Source: Inia geoffrensis (taxonomy: Eukaryota; Chordata; Mammalia; Artiodactyla; Iniidae). From it: a DNA stretch of 64,000 nt. The notes under the pieces were generated by a model. That model was not told where the DNA came from. It saw only the letters and a list, made by a program, of their open reading frames with translations, and did no database searches. Below, piece by piece: positions 48,283 to 60,764 of the stretch. Position 1 is the first letter of the stretch, and every line of letters begins with the position of its first letter. The position numbers and the translations under genes are program-made. Location of the stretch: assembly GCA_036417435.1 (NCBI GenBank), contig CM070899.1, positions 174,435,494 through 174,499,493 on the forward strand. Direction: 5' to 3'.

Positions 48283-48493
48283 AGGCTTCCCTGGTGGCAC
48301 AGTGGTTGAGAGTCCGCCTGCCGATGCAGGGGACACGGGTTCGTGCCCCGGTCCGGGAAGATCCCACATGTTGCAGAGCGGCTGGGCTCGTGAGCCATGG
48401 CCGCTGAGCCTGCGCGTCCGGAGTCTGTGCTCTGCAATGGGAGAGGCCACAACAGTGAGAGGCCCGCGCGTACTGCAAAAAAAAAAAAAAAAG
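48283..48493 (+). mobile_element. CHR-family SINE, sense
   Basis: Begins AGGCTTCCCTGGTGGCACAG and ends in an A-run at 48477-48493. The target duplication is AAAGAAGACCAGGG before and AAAGAAGACGACCAGGG after, the second carrying an extra GAC. Confidence 0.94.
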
Positions 48494-48639
48494 AAGACGA
48501 CCAGGGCTAACTTATGAACACAATCTTTCTTCCTTTTACTCTGTAACCCCTATTTTTCAAACGGAATCTTTAAGAGCTTCATCCCTTTCTTGAGCTCGCC
48601 TTGTGATAAAATCGGTTCATTTACGTCCTAACATATTCA

Positions 48640-49160
48640 ATAATGCAGTTGATGGTGCATCTACTACACGCCTGGCACTCTGCTAGCTCCTGGGATGGTC
48701 AGAGGAGACACTTGGGAAATACAGATTAAAACCCTTGCCATAGCTCCTATTCCAGAGAACCTCACTGTCTCAAGGAGAAAGCAAGCATATCACACTGATG
48801 TGAAATACAACTGTCTTAAGGGCCGTAAGTGGAGGAGATTGTACCAAGAACTATAAGAGCAGCGTTTGAAAAAGAGGTGAGGAGGGATAAATTCACAGAG
48901 AAGATGGCATTGCCTGTGTCCTGGGAGTTAAAGAGAAGGAAAAAGCATCCCAAGCAGAGAACAACGGAATATAAAGCAAAGTCGAATCATGAAAGCCCCA
49001 GAATGGGCAGATAGTAGCAGGTAGTTCAGTGGGGCTGGATTGGCGCTATATACAAAGTAGGGCCAAAATAACTGGATAAGAAGGTGATTAAACTCTTTTT
49101 TTATGCCTGACGAATCAGGAAACTACTAAAACCATTTATATGGGGAAATATCACCAAAGT
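48640..49160 (+). repeat. Ancient dispersed repeat, same family as 45650
   Basis: 'CTACTACACGCCTGGCACTC', 'AGAACCTCACTGTCTCAAGG', 'GAAAAAGAGGTGAGGAGGGA' and 'CAAAATAACTGGATAAGAAG' follow the start of the unassigned family. Confidence 0.5.
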
Positions 49161-49214
49161 CCCATTTTATTTGAGCGCCTATGGCATCAGTATAGAAGCA
49201 GGTAGCACAGTAGA

Positions 49215-49290
49215 GCAGGTGACTTAGTGGTCAGGAGCACAGACAGCCTGGGTCCAAGTCCTGCAGGCTGCGTGACTTCGCACAGTGCAC
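49215..49290 (+). repeat. MIR SINE 5' fragment
   Basis: 'AGTGGTCAGGAGCACAGACA', 'GCCTGGGTCCAAGTCCTGCA' and 'TGCGTGACTTCGCACAG' match the MIR 5' end. Confidence 0.7.
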
Positions 49291-49476
49291 CCGGCTTGTC
49301 GCACTCAACCCGACCCGGCTGGGACCTGGCTTTATGCGGCTGACCTGGTCACTTAAGTGTATCCTAAACATTGCCTGTGACATGCTTGCCCTGGAGAGTC
49401 ACAGTCCGCACTCGCCGACGGTGTCATCTCTTTGCTCCCCACCCTCCGATGGCTTCTCTTCACAATCCAGCCACTG

Positions 49477-49597
49477 CCCCTCCCCTCCCCTCCCCCTCCC
49501 CCTCCCTCCCCCTCCCTCCCCCTCCCCTCTCCTCCCCTCCCCTCCCCTCCCTCCCCTCCCCTCCCTTCCCTCCCCCTCCCTCCCCCTCCCCTTCCCC
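49477..49597 (+). repeat. 121-bp pure pyrimidine tract (CCCCT/CCCTCC repeats)
   Basis: Every base is C or T. The minus strand is therefore G-rich with many GGGG and GGGAGG runs, able in principle to form G-quadruplex or triplex DNA. Proline- and glycine-rich frames here are artefacts of the repeat. Confidence 0.97.
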
Positions 49598-51071
49598 ATA
49601 TCCCCACAGCCCCACCCAGGCTCAGGCTCAGAGTCTTTCAGCAGAGTCCCTGTCCCATCTTCAGGAACAAGCGCTCTTTCCCCTCCTGCTTTCCTCCTCT
49701 GCAGGCAGGTCTCTGCTCAGATGGCCTTTCCTCTCAGCCCCTCCCTAACCCATTTCGCCAGAATATTTAGAACCTCCTCCCTTCTCTCTCTGATCCCTAG
49801 CCCCTGTTTTCCTTCATGGCCCTACAGCTACCTGATGTGTTTTTATGTTATTTCGTGTCTCACTGTTAGTCTCCCCAAGAGAATTGAAGAGCCCTGAGGG
49901 GAGAGATTCATTTCTCTTTCTGCCCAGTGCCTACAAGGGGTCCCAGCAACAGGAAGTGTTCAATAAATATTTTGTTGAATTAATTAAAATGGAAGAATGA
50001 ATGGATGTACTGCTTGGCTTTCACTGGGCGGGCTGCTGTCTGCTGTTGAGGCGTCATTCCTGGCTGGGAGAGGAAGGACATTTGCGGGGCCCCTGAGCAG
50101 AGGCCACAGGGGAGAGCTACTCCAAGGGAGGCTGGGGCCAGAGGAGGGAGCAGCTCTGTGGGCCATGATCCTCATAGCCCTGGGCACTGCCGGTGTCCCT
50201 CGTGAAGGCCTTTTTCCCTGACACACTTAGGTCTAAATGACTTTGCCAGGCTGCTAACAGTACCCAGACACGTGCTTGGGGATGGTCAGCTTTGTCCAGG
50301 ATGTGACGTGCAGCCACTGACCTGGTCTTCCTGACTCTGGCGAGCTCTGAATCTCCCACCGTTAACCCACCACCCAGCCAAGGGCATCTCGTTCTAGGTT
50401 GGTGGAAAGTTTTCCTAGTATTGCTGGCCAAGATGCTTTGGCTATCTACAATCAGGAATGCTGTCCCTTTTATCTCAGTGTGAAATCACCAAAACGTCCC
50501 TAAGTGCTTAGGCTTCTGCAAGAAAAAGGTTGGAGTGGGAAGCATCTTACTTCTCAACTATAGTTTTCTGCTTTACCACATGTGTGACATGAGGTGATAA
50601 GCGTAGAGCAGACCATGTGGTGAATGAGGGGAAAGCAAAAAGGCAAACAGCAGGAAGAAAAAAGAGAGATAAATTCATAAAACATACCTACATTATTAGC
50701 TTGGTCAGATGTTCACCTCTCTCCTGTTAAGGTACAGCCAGAAAACAATTACATGGTTTGTGGCCCTGAGTTTCCAAAGAAAGGGAGGAATGGGACTCTT
50801 TTAACGAAATGAGTGTAAATACCAAATTTAGTGTCAAATATCAAAGCCTCACAGTTCTGTATAGCTCATGTTTTTCTTATAAAAACATTTTCCTGGAGTT
50901 ATATGGTTTTATGGAAAATGTGCCTCTACTCATTCTTGATGTATAAGCATTCCATTCCAAAGTATTTCTTAAAGGGAAAAATTTTCCAAGAAAGTGAACA
51001 TTCTAGAACACTGTAGTTTTCTCTCTCTCTTCTTTTAATCTTTGGGGTTTCTTGTTGCTGTTGTTGATTTA

Positions 51072-51072
<1 letters not shown>
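49598..51072. other. Mostly single-copy; MIR/L2-like tail at 49900-50010
   Basis: 'CCTACAAGGGGTCCCAGCAA' then 'GTGTTCAATAAATATTTTGT' resembles a MIR or L2 3' end. 49985-50450 is moderately GC-rich but lacks an exon I can defend. Confidence 0.4.

Positions 51073-51101
<29 letters not shown>
51073..51101 (+). repeat. (TTTTG)n microsatellite
   Basis: About five TTTTG units. Confidence 0.9.
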
Positions 51102-51102
<1 letters not shown>

Positions 51103-52379
51103 CCATTTTCTTAGGAATCCCTTAAAAGCTGATATGATAACACCAGCTCTGTTGGAGAAAAATTGCAGTTCAATCCAATCACAGTTAAAGGGCACCATAC
51201 TTCATCTTACATAAAAATAAAACAAGCAAAAACCTCTCTGAATTATTTTTAGTTTTAAAGAGATAAATAAGAGTGCACAGAAAAACATATATTTAGCTCA
51301 CGTATTTAGGAATAGCTGGAAATATATTTGGGCACTGTCATTAACAACCACATTTGAATGAAACCAAAGACACAAAACACAAATTAGTTATAAAGTTAAT
51401 TTATTTGCTTAGAGAAGGATGTTGGCTTTTTGTCATCAAGGTTTGGAGGAATAACAAAGGCTAGAGGCACTGATCATTATTCTATTTTTCTGCCTCTATG
51501 TTCAGCTTAGATTATCTTAAATCAAGCAAGCCCTGTAGTTCAGAGATGCCGTCATATTTTACAGCATATAGCCAAGGTGGCTATAAAAGAATATTTGATT
51601 AAATTTAAACTGTATGTGCCTTTTTCTTTAACTTTCTGAAAAATGTAGTGAGTAGAGTATGTTTATTTCCAAAGTGTGATTTTGGGCTTCAGAGTAAAAT
51701 TCCCAACGAACGAATTAAAAAGTTCTTTTTACAAAAACAGGGAGTGCTTCTAGAACAATCAGCATTGCTTTGTCAAGTGGTGGGAGGGTTTCGGAGGGAA
51801 GAGGTCTGAGGTGATTGAGTGGGTCTGAGTAGGCCGAGGGATGCCATCTGCAGAAGGTTGGAACCCGGGCTGTATGTTAATGCAAACACCTTCAGCGTAA
51901 CGGTGGGCTTGGCTGTTTTGGAAATGATTTGTGATCTAATTTGAGATTGTTGTTTATGATCCCAACACCTAGTTTATTTCATCCTGGCCGATAGCATAAA
52001 TAGTTGTGTCTGGTAGATAGGAAAATCCAGTAGCTAGGATGAGCTACCTAGCTACAGCATAGCATATCAAATCCAAAGACAGTCCATCATTCTCAGGTTA
52101 AAGCTTTGCTTGTGTACTGACTACCTAGCACTGTTGGGAGAAAAACCCCAGCACTATACCTGGCACAGAGCAGCTGTTCAATAAATGTAAATTTCCTTCC
52201 CCATTGAAATCAATGAATTCGTGAATTATGGAGAAAACTAGTCCCATAGCTCTGTTCCCATCTGTTACAAAAAAGTGGGTTCTGCAGTCAAATAAGTACA
52301 GGGAATTACAGAGTCCAAGGGCCAGGCTCCTTCTTGGAGCTTGAAACTGCCTATTAGCTTGTGCAAGGGGTTCAAAGGA
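51102..52379. other. Single-copy interval with a MIR tail near 52148-52195
   Basis: 'ACTATACCTGGCACAGAGCA' then 'GTTCAATAAATGTAAATT' is a MIR 3' end. 51100-51680 looks repeat-free and AT-rich and may be conserved. Nothing coding is seen. Confidence 0.4.
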
Positions 52380-52565
52380 GAGTCTAGGGACCAGTATCAG
52401 CTCTTTCGTCCTTAGCTGTGAGACCTTGGGTTATGTACTTAACTTCTCTGTTTTCTTATAGGTGAAATGAAGAGGCCTTCTACCTCATATGATTAATATG
52501 TTAGTATTCATAAAGCACTTACAAAAGTGTCTGGCACATAATATGCACTAAATAATATTTATTAA
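52380..52565 (+). repeat. MIR SINE, sense
   Basis: 'AGCTGTGAGACCTTGGGTTA', 'ACTTAACTTCTCTGTTTTCT' and 'TGTCTGGCACATAATATGCA' in MIR order. Confidence 0.85.
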
Positions 52566-52934
52566 GTAATTAAGATCTTTGAAAGATTCTTCAGGAAAAA
52601 ATTTAACCTAGAGTTTCCCAAACTTTGACCATGGAAACCCCTGCCCCACCTAACTCCATCCCACTCCTTTTTTTTCCTTTCCCAAAATAACTTTCTCTGG
52701 GAAAACCATGCTTCAAAACATTTTCTTAGAAAATCCGCGGTAGAGAGAAGTTCATTGAATCCACTTTCTTAACAAAGGATTAAAAAGAAAAGATTTAAAA
52801 GGGATCACCAGTGTGCATCTCGATCATCATTCTAAAAGCCTCCAAAATCAAAAGAGACAGTTCTAGAATATGCCAAGGGAAAAGAGTTCCTACTTAAGGA
52901 AACTCATGCAATGCTGTTGATTCTCATCTTGTGT
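52566..52934. other. Short interval, possible eroded DNA transposon at 52608-52735
   Basis: 'AGAGTTTCCCAAACTTTGAC' and a mirrored 'CATGCTTCAAAACATTTTCT' hint at an inverted-end MITE. Not assigned. Confidence 0.35.
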
Positions 52935-53160
52935 TTACTGAGGGGAGTCATAATAATTACATTTAGCACGTGCTGAGTGCTGTGTATACCAGGCATTCAC
53001 CTGTGTTTAGACGCTATTTCTAGATCCTAACAACAATCCAAAGAAGTAAACATTACGGTTCACTCCCTTTTCATAGATACTGAGGTTTAGTGGGTCAAAG
53101 TTTCTGTGTTTCTTGCCTAAAGTCACCCTGGTAGAGCCAGAAACACGAACCCAAGAATTC
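52935..53160 (-). repeat. MIR SINE, antisense
   Basis: 'CACGTGCTGAGTGCTGTGTA', 'TAGATACTGAGGTTTAGTGG' and 'GTCACCCTGGTAGAGCCAGA' are reversed MIR blocks. Confidence 0.7.
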
Positions 53161-55109
53161 AGAGCCCATGTTGATACCCAGGAGTTCTTCGGCATCTTCA
53201 GTGTGCAAATTACTTCTCCCCTCACTGCACCTTCTTCCATCAGGAAGGGACTCAGGGACCCCAAGATTGTCCTTCATGGGGTTTAACTTGTCCATCTGGG
53301 ACAAAAAGAGACAGGAGCTATTTTCATTCTCAGTTATTGACAAAAGTCTGAAATATTAGACAAGCAGAATACATCATTGTATTCATCATCTCTTTCCCCT
53401 CAGAGACTGACATTTTCACACACCCAGTCAATGGAGGAGACAGGACCCTAACTTCCATGTTATTCTTTCTAGTAGAGGGCATCTTACTGCTACTGCCAGA
53501 ACTTTGAGTTTCAGTGAAATCTGCCTTTGTTGTTCTTTTTAAATGATGACATTTAACAAATACTACTGGTTGGTTTGCTCGGTTTTTCTGTTCATACAGA
53601 AATATGTTGCAGAGTTCTCAAACACTGGCGATGTATGCCTGTCTTGTTTCGGCGTGGCCGGCCACGCTGACAGGACACACAGGAGCAAATGGAGAGACGA
53701 GTGACACCCAGCTCCAGGGACCATGTGTCTTGCTTTACTTTTTCACCATCTGGGCACCACCACATTCAAGGAAGATTCTAAACGAGGCTTTTTGGAAAAG
53801 AACAAAAGTAGATTTTTGTAGCTGTTATTGTTGAAAACCAATTCAGTACATACAATGGCTTGAAACTAGTGAAAAATCAACCCAACTGGGAACATTTTCT
53901 TTTGTGTGTGGCAAATTCAGCAGATGGACTGACTTTTTACAAAAAACAGGATGCTCTCAGATCTCAGAGAAAATTGTACCTTCTAGAAGAAAATCTATAG
54001 CACGTATTTACATATTTAAATACAATCAAGTTTTTTATTTCCAACCCGCTGAGATTAAACATATCCATCTTGGCCATATTATCTCTATGTAAATATCAGT
54101 GTCGTTCAAGAAAACCCAGAACTGGACAGAAGTTAAAGCAGTGAAAGCAGATTTTTTTCGGGATGATCGCAAAAGGGGAAAAGAGACCTCGTCGTAGAAC
54201 CAGGCTCAACTCCAAATACAGCAGGGGTAAGTGGGGATTTACAGCCAAGGAGCAGAGTGGGGGTCAGTGGGTGGAGAATTACTAACAGGAAACATCAGAG
54301 GTAAGGAGTATTCTGGCTAAACCCAGCTGACAGTGTCTTTGGTGAAGACCGGCCTGGGGGGATGGCGGAGGATGAAGAAATCAACTAGCTATTGATGGGT
54401 GATAAGAAAAGAAGGTTGGAAAACTCTTACTAAATTGAATTAGCATGGTTCTTGCTAAAACGAGATTTTACAAAGACGCACACACATGGCCCTAGGAAAA
54501 GGTGATGGAGCTCGATTTAAATCTAGTCAAGCAAAGAATATTTGTCAGTAGCATTCCTGGGGTTTTGAGTCAGTATTATTCTCTTCAACAGCCATTGCAC
54601 GTGTGCCTGCGTGTAGATACCACACACACAAATCAAACACCCAACACACTTCTACTCTTAAATGTTTAGTGAAATACACGCCAGCTTGAAGAAAGCACAA
54701 CTGTCCGCCGATGGTCAGGAACGCAGGTAGCAGCTGACTAGATCAGGCCCTCAAATCATCGCGACCTGAACTTCAGGAAGAAACGTCACCGTGTGTGCTT
54801 GCTATCGGGCGTATATATAGTCGTTTTGTAGAGACACTTGGTAATAAGTAAAGTTACGAATATGCCACACATCAGACACGTGGTATCAGTATCCTGTTCA
54901 AAACACCTACAAACCAAGGCAGGAAATAGCAGGAGTTTGAACAGCTGGTTCTTGCTCCCTCCTTCCTAAATTCACTCCTTTCCTCTCCCCCGGGGGCCCG
55001 GATCCTCACTCAGGCCCAGGATGCTTGCTACCATCACACCTCACCACTGGAAAGGCACTGCCCCCTGGGGACACGCAGGCTTTTCCCCAAGGCTGTTCTG
55101 TAGACCGCT
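53161..55109. other. Single-copy interval
   Basis: No repeat or exon was recognised. The composition is ordinary. Confidence 0.35.
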
Positions 55110-55235
55110 AGGGTCAGAATCCTGGAGCAAGCCCGTTGAAAATGCAGATTCCTGGGCTCCACCCCAGGCCTATTGAATCTCAGTAACTATAGGGGAGTCC
55201 TGGAATCTGGATGCTTAACTTACAAACAGAACTTT
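55110..55235. mobile_element. hAT MITE fragment, MER5-like
   Basis: 'GAAAATGCAGATTCCTGGGC' followed by 'TCCACCCCAGGCCTATTGAA' and 'TCTCAGTAACTATAGGGGAG' is a MER5-type core. Confidence 0.7.
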
Positions 55236-55335
55236 CAGAACCACAAATATTCACAAAAAAATGTAAGGGGAAAATGAGATTAAAAATAGAAAGAATGAGG
55301 TTTCTAGATAAGATGTCCATACAATTTATACTTTT

Positions 55336-55521
55336 TTGTGTGTGTGGTACGCGGGCCTCTCACCGCTGAGGCCTCTCCCGTTGCGCAGCACAGGCTCAGC
55401 GGCCATGGCTCACGGGCCCAAGCCGCTCCGCGGCATGCGGGATCCTCCCGGACCGCGGCACGAACCCGTGTCCCCCGCATCGGCAGGCGGACTCCCAACC
55501 ACTGTGCCACCAGGGAAGCCC
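55336..55521 (-). mobile_element. CHR-family SINE, antisense, with 15-bp internal deletion
   Basis: Plus strand starts GGTACGCGGGCCTCTCAC after a T/GT-rich tail and ends CACCAGGGAAGCCC. The 14-bp duplication CAATTTATACTTTT lies at 55322-55335 and 55522-55535. Compared with the other copies it lacks 15 bases between two GAGCCTG direct repeats (seen near 55391-55398), and the A-tail has degraded to TTTTGTGTGTG. Confidence 0.95.
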
Positions 55522-55535
55522 CAATTTATACTTTT

Positions 55536-56704
55536 AAGGATGAAAAAAGGTACTATTTCTTATAGATATTTCACACCCACCTAATTTTACCACCTATAAT
55601 TTTCCCGTATTTCCCTCTGATCCCCTAATTGCAGCCACTACTTTGTACCTGTTGAAGCAAATGGCGGGGTCTGTGGCACATTTGGCCGGCGCACCAAGTG
55701 GTCATCATGGGCGGTACCACGGAGTGCTTCTCCCACAACCACCTGACATTGAGAATCAGGGGATCGGGGGCTGCATCTGAGTACGCAAGATGTTACCGGC
55801 AAGCCCTGGGCATGTTTTCCTTAAAAGGGAGGTATAAGTTACCTAGAAGGAGTCAGGGAAAGGGAGACAGGTCCCCAATGATGATCTTTTAGGTGTGATC
55901 ACATTATCCCAAACAGATGCTAAACCAGACAGGATGCCAGGTCAAGGGACAAACCAGGACTGTCACAAGCAAACAGGGGCCTATGGTCACCGTATCTATA
56001 GAGCATCCATCTTACGCAATATTAACCAAAGATAAGATCCAGATTGGTTTGGCTGCCATGCTCATGCCACGCTCTAAAAGGTCATTTTCTTTATCTTCCT
56101 AAATCACTGTTTTTATCCTTGAGGATTTCCCCTTTCCCTAAAGGAGAAATCCAGATAAGAAATTCATCCATTCATTTCTTCCCTCATTTATTTATGCGAA
56201 AAATACCTAGCAGGAATGGAACAGATTACACTTTCTTCCTTATGGAAATGGAGGAGATAAATGTTAGAGGGATAAACGCACAGGTGAATAAATGTAAGTG
56301 AACACTGTGATAAGCGCTAAGAGGACAGTAGATGTGATAAAAATGGAAAGGGAGCTATGAGAGCGCTGGCCGAGGTGGGGAGGAGAAGGGAGACAGAAGC
56401 AGATTGCAGTGTGCCCCCAATCCTGTAAGAGGAAGTCGTGGTTTAACCAAGTGACCCACTGAAAAAAACAATCACTTAAGTGACAGTTTTCTCACTGAGG
56501 GAGCACCCCCAGAGGCCAGAAGCCCTTTGCTACCTACTGGCCGCCACAATACCCTGGGCCGGGAGATCTGCCTGGAGTTTGGCCCCTGACACAGAAGGAA
56601 GCCTTGTTCGGAGATCAGGCAGGAAGGAAACCAACACCTATGAAGTGATGTGGCCTAGTAGGCCCAGGTCGTTAGAGAGGAAAGGTCAATACAGGAAAAG
56701 TGAA
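55536..56704. other. Interval without recognised elements
   Basis: 55645-56100 is GC-moderate and may be an old repeat or pseudogene fragment, but I do not recognise it. Confidence 0.3.
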
Positions 56705-56905
56705 TCGTTTGAATACTGTTCTTCCGCTTACTAGCTGTGTGACCTCAGGCAAATTCTTTAAATCTTACAGTTTCTTCATCCATACAATGAAGGTAATAAT
56801 AGTTCTTACCTGCTGGGGTTTTGTGAGAATAAAATGAGTGAATATGGGTTAACGTGCATAGAACAATGCCTGGCACATAGCAGGTGCTCAATAAATCCTT
56901 TTAAA
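56705..56905 (+). repeat. MIR SINE, sense, near full-length
   Basis: 'CTTACTAGCTGTGTGACCTC', 'AGTTTCTTCATCCATACAAT' and 'CCTGGCACATAGCAGGTGCT' followed by CAATAAAT make this the best-preserved MIR here. Confidence 0.92.
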
Positions 56906-57779
56906 GTATATATCCTGCCTATATATTATTTAAAAAGTATTGAAGGGGTTCAAAACATGCCATCCTAAAATATTGCTACTTTTGCACGTGGATTATTTTG
57001 AGCGGAAGGCACTTGAGAAACTGTAGATGCAGGGAAGGCTCTCTGCCCTGCTCCTTTCTATCTAAAAGCAGGTCATAAGATTTCCCATGAAACATCTGGC
57101 CTCCTGACACCAGGAAAAAAACATCCTTATCACTGGAGATCGTGAGTTGAACACCCAAATGGATCTGGACAAACAAACGAACGAAAACAACCCTCATCTT
57201 CCATTCATTTCCCCCATATATTTCCTGGTCACTATCCCACAATTTGCTACCCCAAAACAAGCCCCTTTGTCTTGTCCCATCTCCACAATTTATTGTTGTT
57301 TTTTAAAATGATGTGTAATCTTTAGGGCCTAAATCGCTTCTTTGCATCTTCATTTTCCTTATCAAAACCCCTGTGTGCATGTAAGAATATTAAATAAAAC
57401 TTACATGCTTTTCTCCTGTTAATATGCCTTATGTTAGTTTAATTTTCAGGCCCAGGCACAAAACCTAAGAGGGTAGAAGTATTTCCTCCCCAAATTTTTT
57501 GTAACAGCACTCTGTACTAGTCAGTAAATAACCTAATCAGACCACCTTACTTGATTATATTGAATATGAGAAACACATAACAGGCCCAGACAGTAGAGTA
57601 GCACAGAAGCCAAGACACGCCTTGGCTTGAGAAAGCAGGGAATAAAAGCCATGAGTCAGCAGAAGCCATAAGGCATGGAAAAGGAAAGTAAGCTCTCAGT
57701 AGTGGCAGCGGAGGCGGAGAGAATGAAACCTAAGACCGAGATTAGTAAATCTGTGTCAGCATACTAGCATTAGTGCTTT
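56906..57779. other. Single-copy interval
   Basis: Nothing recognised. Confidence 0.35.
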
Positions 57780-58150
57780 ATTCTGAAAATTGTTCCAGTT
57801 CTTCCATGAGCACTTATTATGCTCCTGGATTCCCATCTGTTTATGCCATGCTCAGTGAGTACCCCCTCATGGTGGCCAAGTGGCTGCCAACAACTCTAGG
57901 CTTGCATTCCCACACCTTCGCGGCACATAGAAAAGGATAACACCTCTTCCTCTCAACAGACCCTGCCATTGTCCAAAGACTGCATCACACTGGTTCCGAC
58001 TGGGACCCTTGCCCATCACTGAACTAATCACTGTGGCTGGGAGGATGGGGTATTCACGTTAGCCAGGTGTGAGTCACTTGTACATCTCTATGGCTCAGGC
58101 TGATATCAATAATTCCCCAACCACGTGGGGATTGAGACGGATGGTAGGAT
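57780..58150. repeat. Possible ancient repeat, unassigned
   Basis: The text with 'GTGGCCAAGTGGCTGCCAAC' and 'CACTGAACTAATCACTGTGG' followed by 'CTGGGAGGATGGGGTATTC' is of a kind I have seen dispersed in mammalian genomes, but I cannot name the family. Confidence 0.35.
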
Positions 58151-60052
58151 GTCTCCCCCAAAGGGACTAGCCACAAAAACAATAATCTCTACCGCAGTTG
58201 ATAGGGCTCAAGAAGACCCTGGCAGAGTTGAAATAAACTCTTCTTGAAATGAAGGGGCATGATCTGCAGTCCTGAGGGGCACGGGGAGCCTCTGAGCTCC
58301 ACCCACATAGCCTCTCAGAGACACGTAATTCAAGGCAGAAGCCGGACCCATTGACTCTGCAGGTCACCTCCACTCACGTCCACCACCAAAAGCCAGTCCA
58401 CTCTTTATCGAGGATGCTGCCTTAGTGGGAAGGGTTTACTCAGAAGCTTCGGCCAAAGTGCTTGTGGATAAGTATTATGTAGAAAGAAAGTGGCATTACA
58501 CCTTAATGTGTATATTTTACACTGGACAAATCTGACCCAGTATTAATTTCCATCATCATTTCTGAAAGTCCTGGGGAAATTTAGTTAATGAGGGATATTC
58601 TATGATCATATTAATAAACCCTCCTTGAACAGCTATAAACTTCCTAGCAGCAAGGGGCATGACTTCTACTGTTCAAGAGGAGATGATTTCTGAGACCTCC
58701 AGTCTCTGAAAAGAAATGCAGCATAAGATCCCTCAAAAAAAAAAAAAAAAAAAAAAACTTTCCTATTTTGTGAGTTGAGCTATTTGCTGTTTAGGAGGGA
58801 AGGCATACCAAATTCAAATATATTCAGAGTCAGAAAATTAGAGCACAGAATGTCAGGTGGAAACGCTTTCAAAAACTGAAGAAGAAATCAAATAAAGATA
58901 GGTTGGAAGATACTTTTTCACAAAACTCCAGGTCACTCTTGTTTCTCCATTAGCGCCAGCCTTGCTAGGGAGCAGGGATCCAGCTTCCTGTTTTTCAAAT
59001 TCTATGAAGAATCCACCACTTCAAGCTTTCCCAACCCTTGTTAAGTTTTGAAAGGATAGAAAGTAGCCATAATCATTTATAGACCTATATCCAAATATCA
59101 ATGTATTGTACTTTAAAACTTGCGTGTCTGGGCTCAAAAACGTAATGTGATGTGTACCAAGATTTAGGAATCTACTCACTCCATTAATAATACAAGTTGT
59201 GCCCTTCGTTTCATCTCTATCACCAAATCAGGGACTATGATAATAGAATTTCTGGGGTTTGTGTCCTTTGGATCACAGATGCGGAGGTGCGGTATAGATT
59301 GTTATCGCCACAGCAAGAATACAAATGATTCTGCGCTCCCAACTAAGAATAGATCTTTAAAAGCCAAGATGAGAAAAAAGAAAAAAACTCATACACCACA
59401 CACCTTCAAGATCTCTTCTTACATTCCCAGGCTGGGTTTATTCTTTCTACACACCTTTTGCAAGGTGCCAAATGCTTCCGTTTCAGCCATTACTATTATC
59501 TCCCAGCTCCTTTTTTATTTTCGAATCCATTTTCTTCCCTTTGTCTAACGGAAGTGACACCCCTTCCCTAAAAAGGTAACTAAAAATTGGAAAGGGACAT
59601 GTGAGTGTCTGAAGGGAGTAGGCAGGTGTCTCTACTAAAGAGATCAAAAGATGGATACACGGCAGCCTTGAGAGCATTCTCCGCAGAATGGCTAGGACGA
59701 CGTGACAAAGCAAAGTTTAAATATGCTGGAGCTATTCGTGAAAATAATTAAATGTCCCACAAATATGTGCTCTGGAATGCATATGCTGCCAGTGAATAGC
59801 TGGATCTGTCCACCAAAGGACAGTAGGGACAACTACTGTAAGGCAATCATAGATTTAAAGGCGTAGAGATTGAAAATGACAATCCCTGTCTGCTTTGGGA
59901 AGTAATTCAAAGAAATCTAGGCAGACTTTCCTCATCCATCTTTTCACCCATTTCAAAAGGTTACTTCCTTTTGAAGTGAATTTTCACCTCCTCAGAATTC
60001 CTTCTGAGGTGCCCTTTCTCTGCCATATCCCCCTCCCCACTTCCTTCCTCAC
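58151..60052. other. Single-copy interval with one A-run
   Basis: An A-run lies at about 58736-58757 without an adjacent SINE body. No exon or repeat is recognised. Confidence 0.35.
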
Positions 60053-60076
60053 TCCCCCCCCCCCCGCCCCCCCCCC
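60053..60076 (+). repeat. C-run interrupted by one G
   Basis: 13 C, one G, then 10 C. Likely to be length-variable and error-prone in assembly. Confidence 0.95.
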
Positions 60077-60764
60077 ACCAAGTCTTACTTCTACCTCCAA
60101 GATACCTGGTGGATTCATAATACTAATCCTGCTGACCTTTTCTTTCCCCTTCGTTGATATGTGAGACTTTTGCCCATAACCTCCTCCTCCTGGGGTCCTT
60201 CCATCCTTCTCTCAGTGGCCCCAAGAGATGGTACTTTCTCTCTGCTTGTCTCTCTCTCTTTCACTGGTCTTGCCTCTTTGGTGTTTTTCCCACAACCCTT
60301 GTTCTCACGCAACTCACACCAGACTACTTCCCTCTGAAATCTCAGCCAGGCTATTGGCTTCAACCCCTAAAAGAAAAAAATGCCCATATTTGTATCCAAG
60401 CTCACTCTCTCTCCCAGGCTTCAGTCTTTCCCTCTCCCTGCATCCGTGGAAGATGCTTTTAACTCCCGCTTACTCCTAAGCCATTTTCCTCTCTGCACAT
60501 CCTAACTTCTGGCAATGGCGGCACCCAAATCCACAAAATTATTCCTGTTAAGCTCTTATGGTTCTTGTCCTCTTTCTTTTCTTGATTTGTCTTCACCAAG
60601 ATCTTTTTTTCCCCTACATTCAACCTACTGCAGTCGTCTTTCAGATGGCTCCAGTGCCTCCATTCTCTCTCCATCATTCATCTGAGCCAACACACTCTGA
60701 ACGTTGGAGGTCAAAGAAGACCGAGACGGGATGCCTTCTCTGAATAAACTTTCAGTCACATTCA
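60077..60764. other. Pyrimidine-rich interval
   Basis: C/T-rich text without a recognised repeat or exon. It may be the antisense of the purine-rich ancient repeat. Confidence 0.3.

Noticed and set aside
49334..49897. 187-codon proline/serine-rich frame, and overlapping frames
   Set aside because: It is the translation of the CCT-rich simple repeat and its flanks, with open frames on both strands for the same reason. No splice sites or homology.
55645..56102. GC-moderate stretch suspected to be a processed pseudogene
   Set aside because: I could not match any protein to either frame and saw no poly(A) tail or target duplication.
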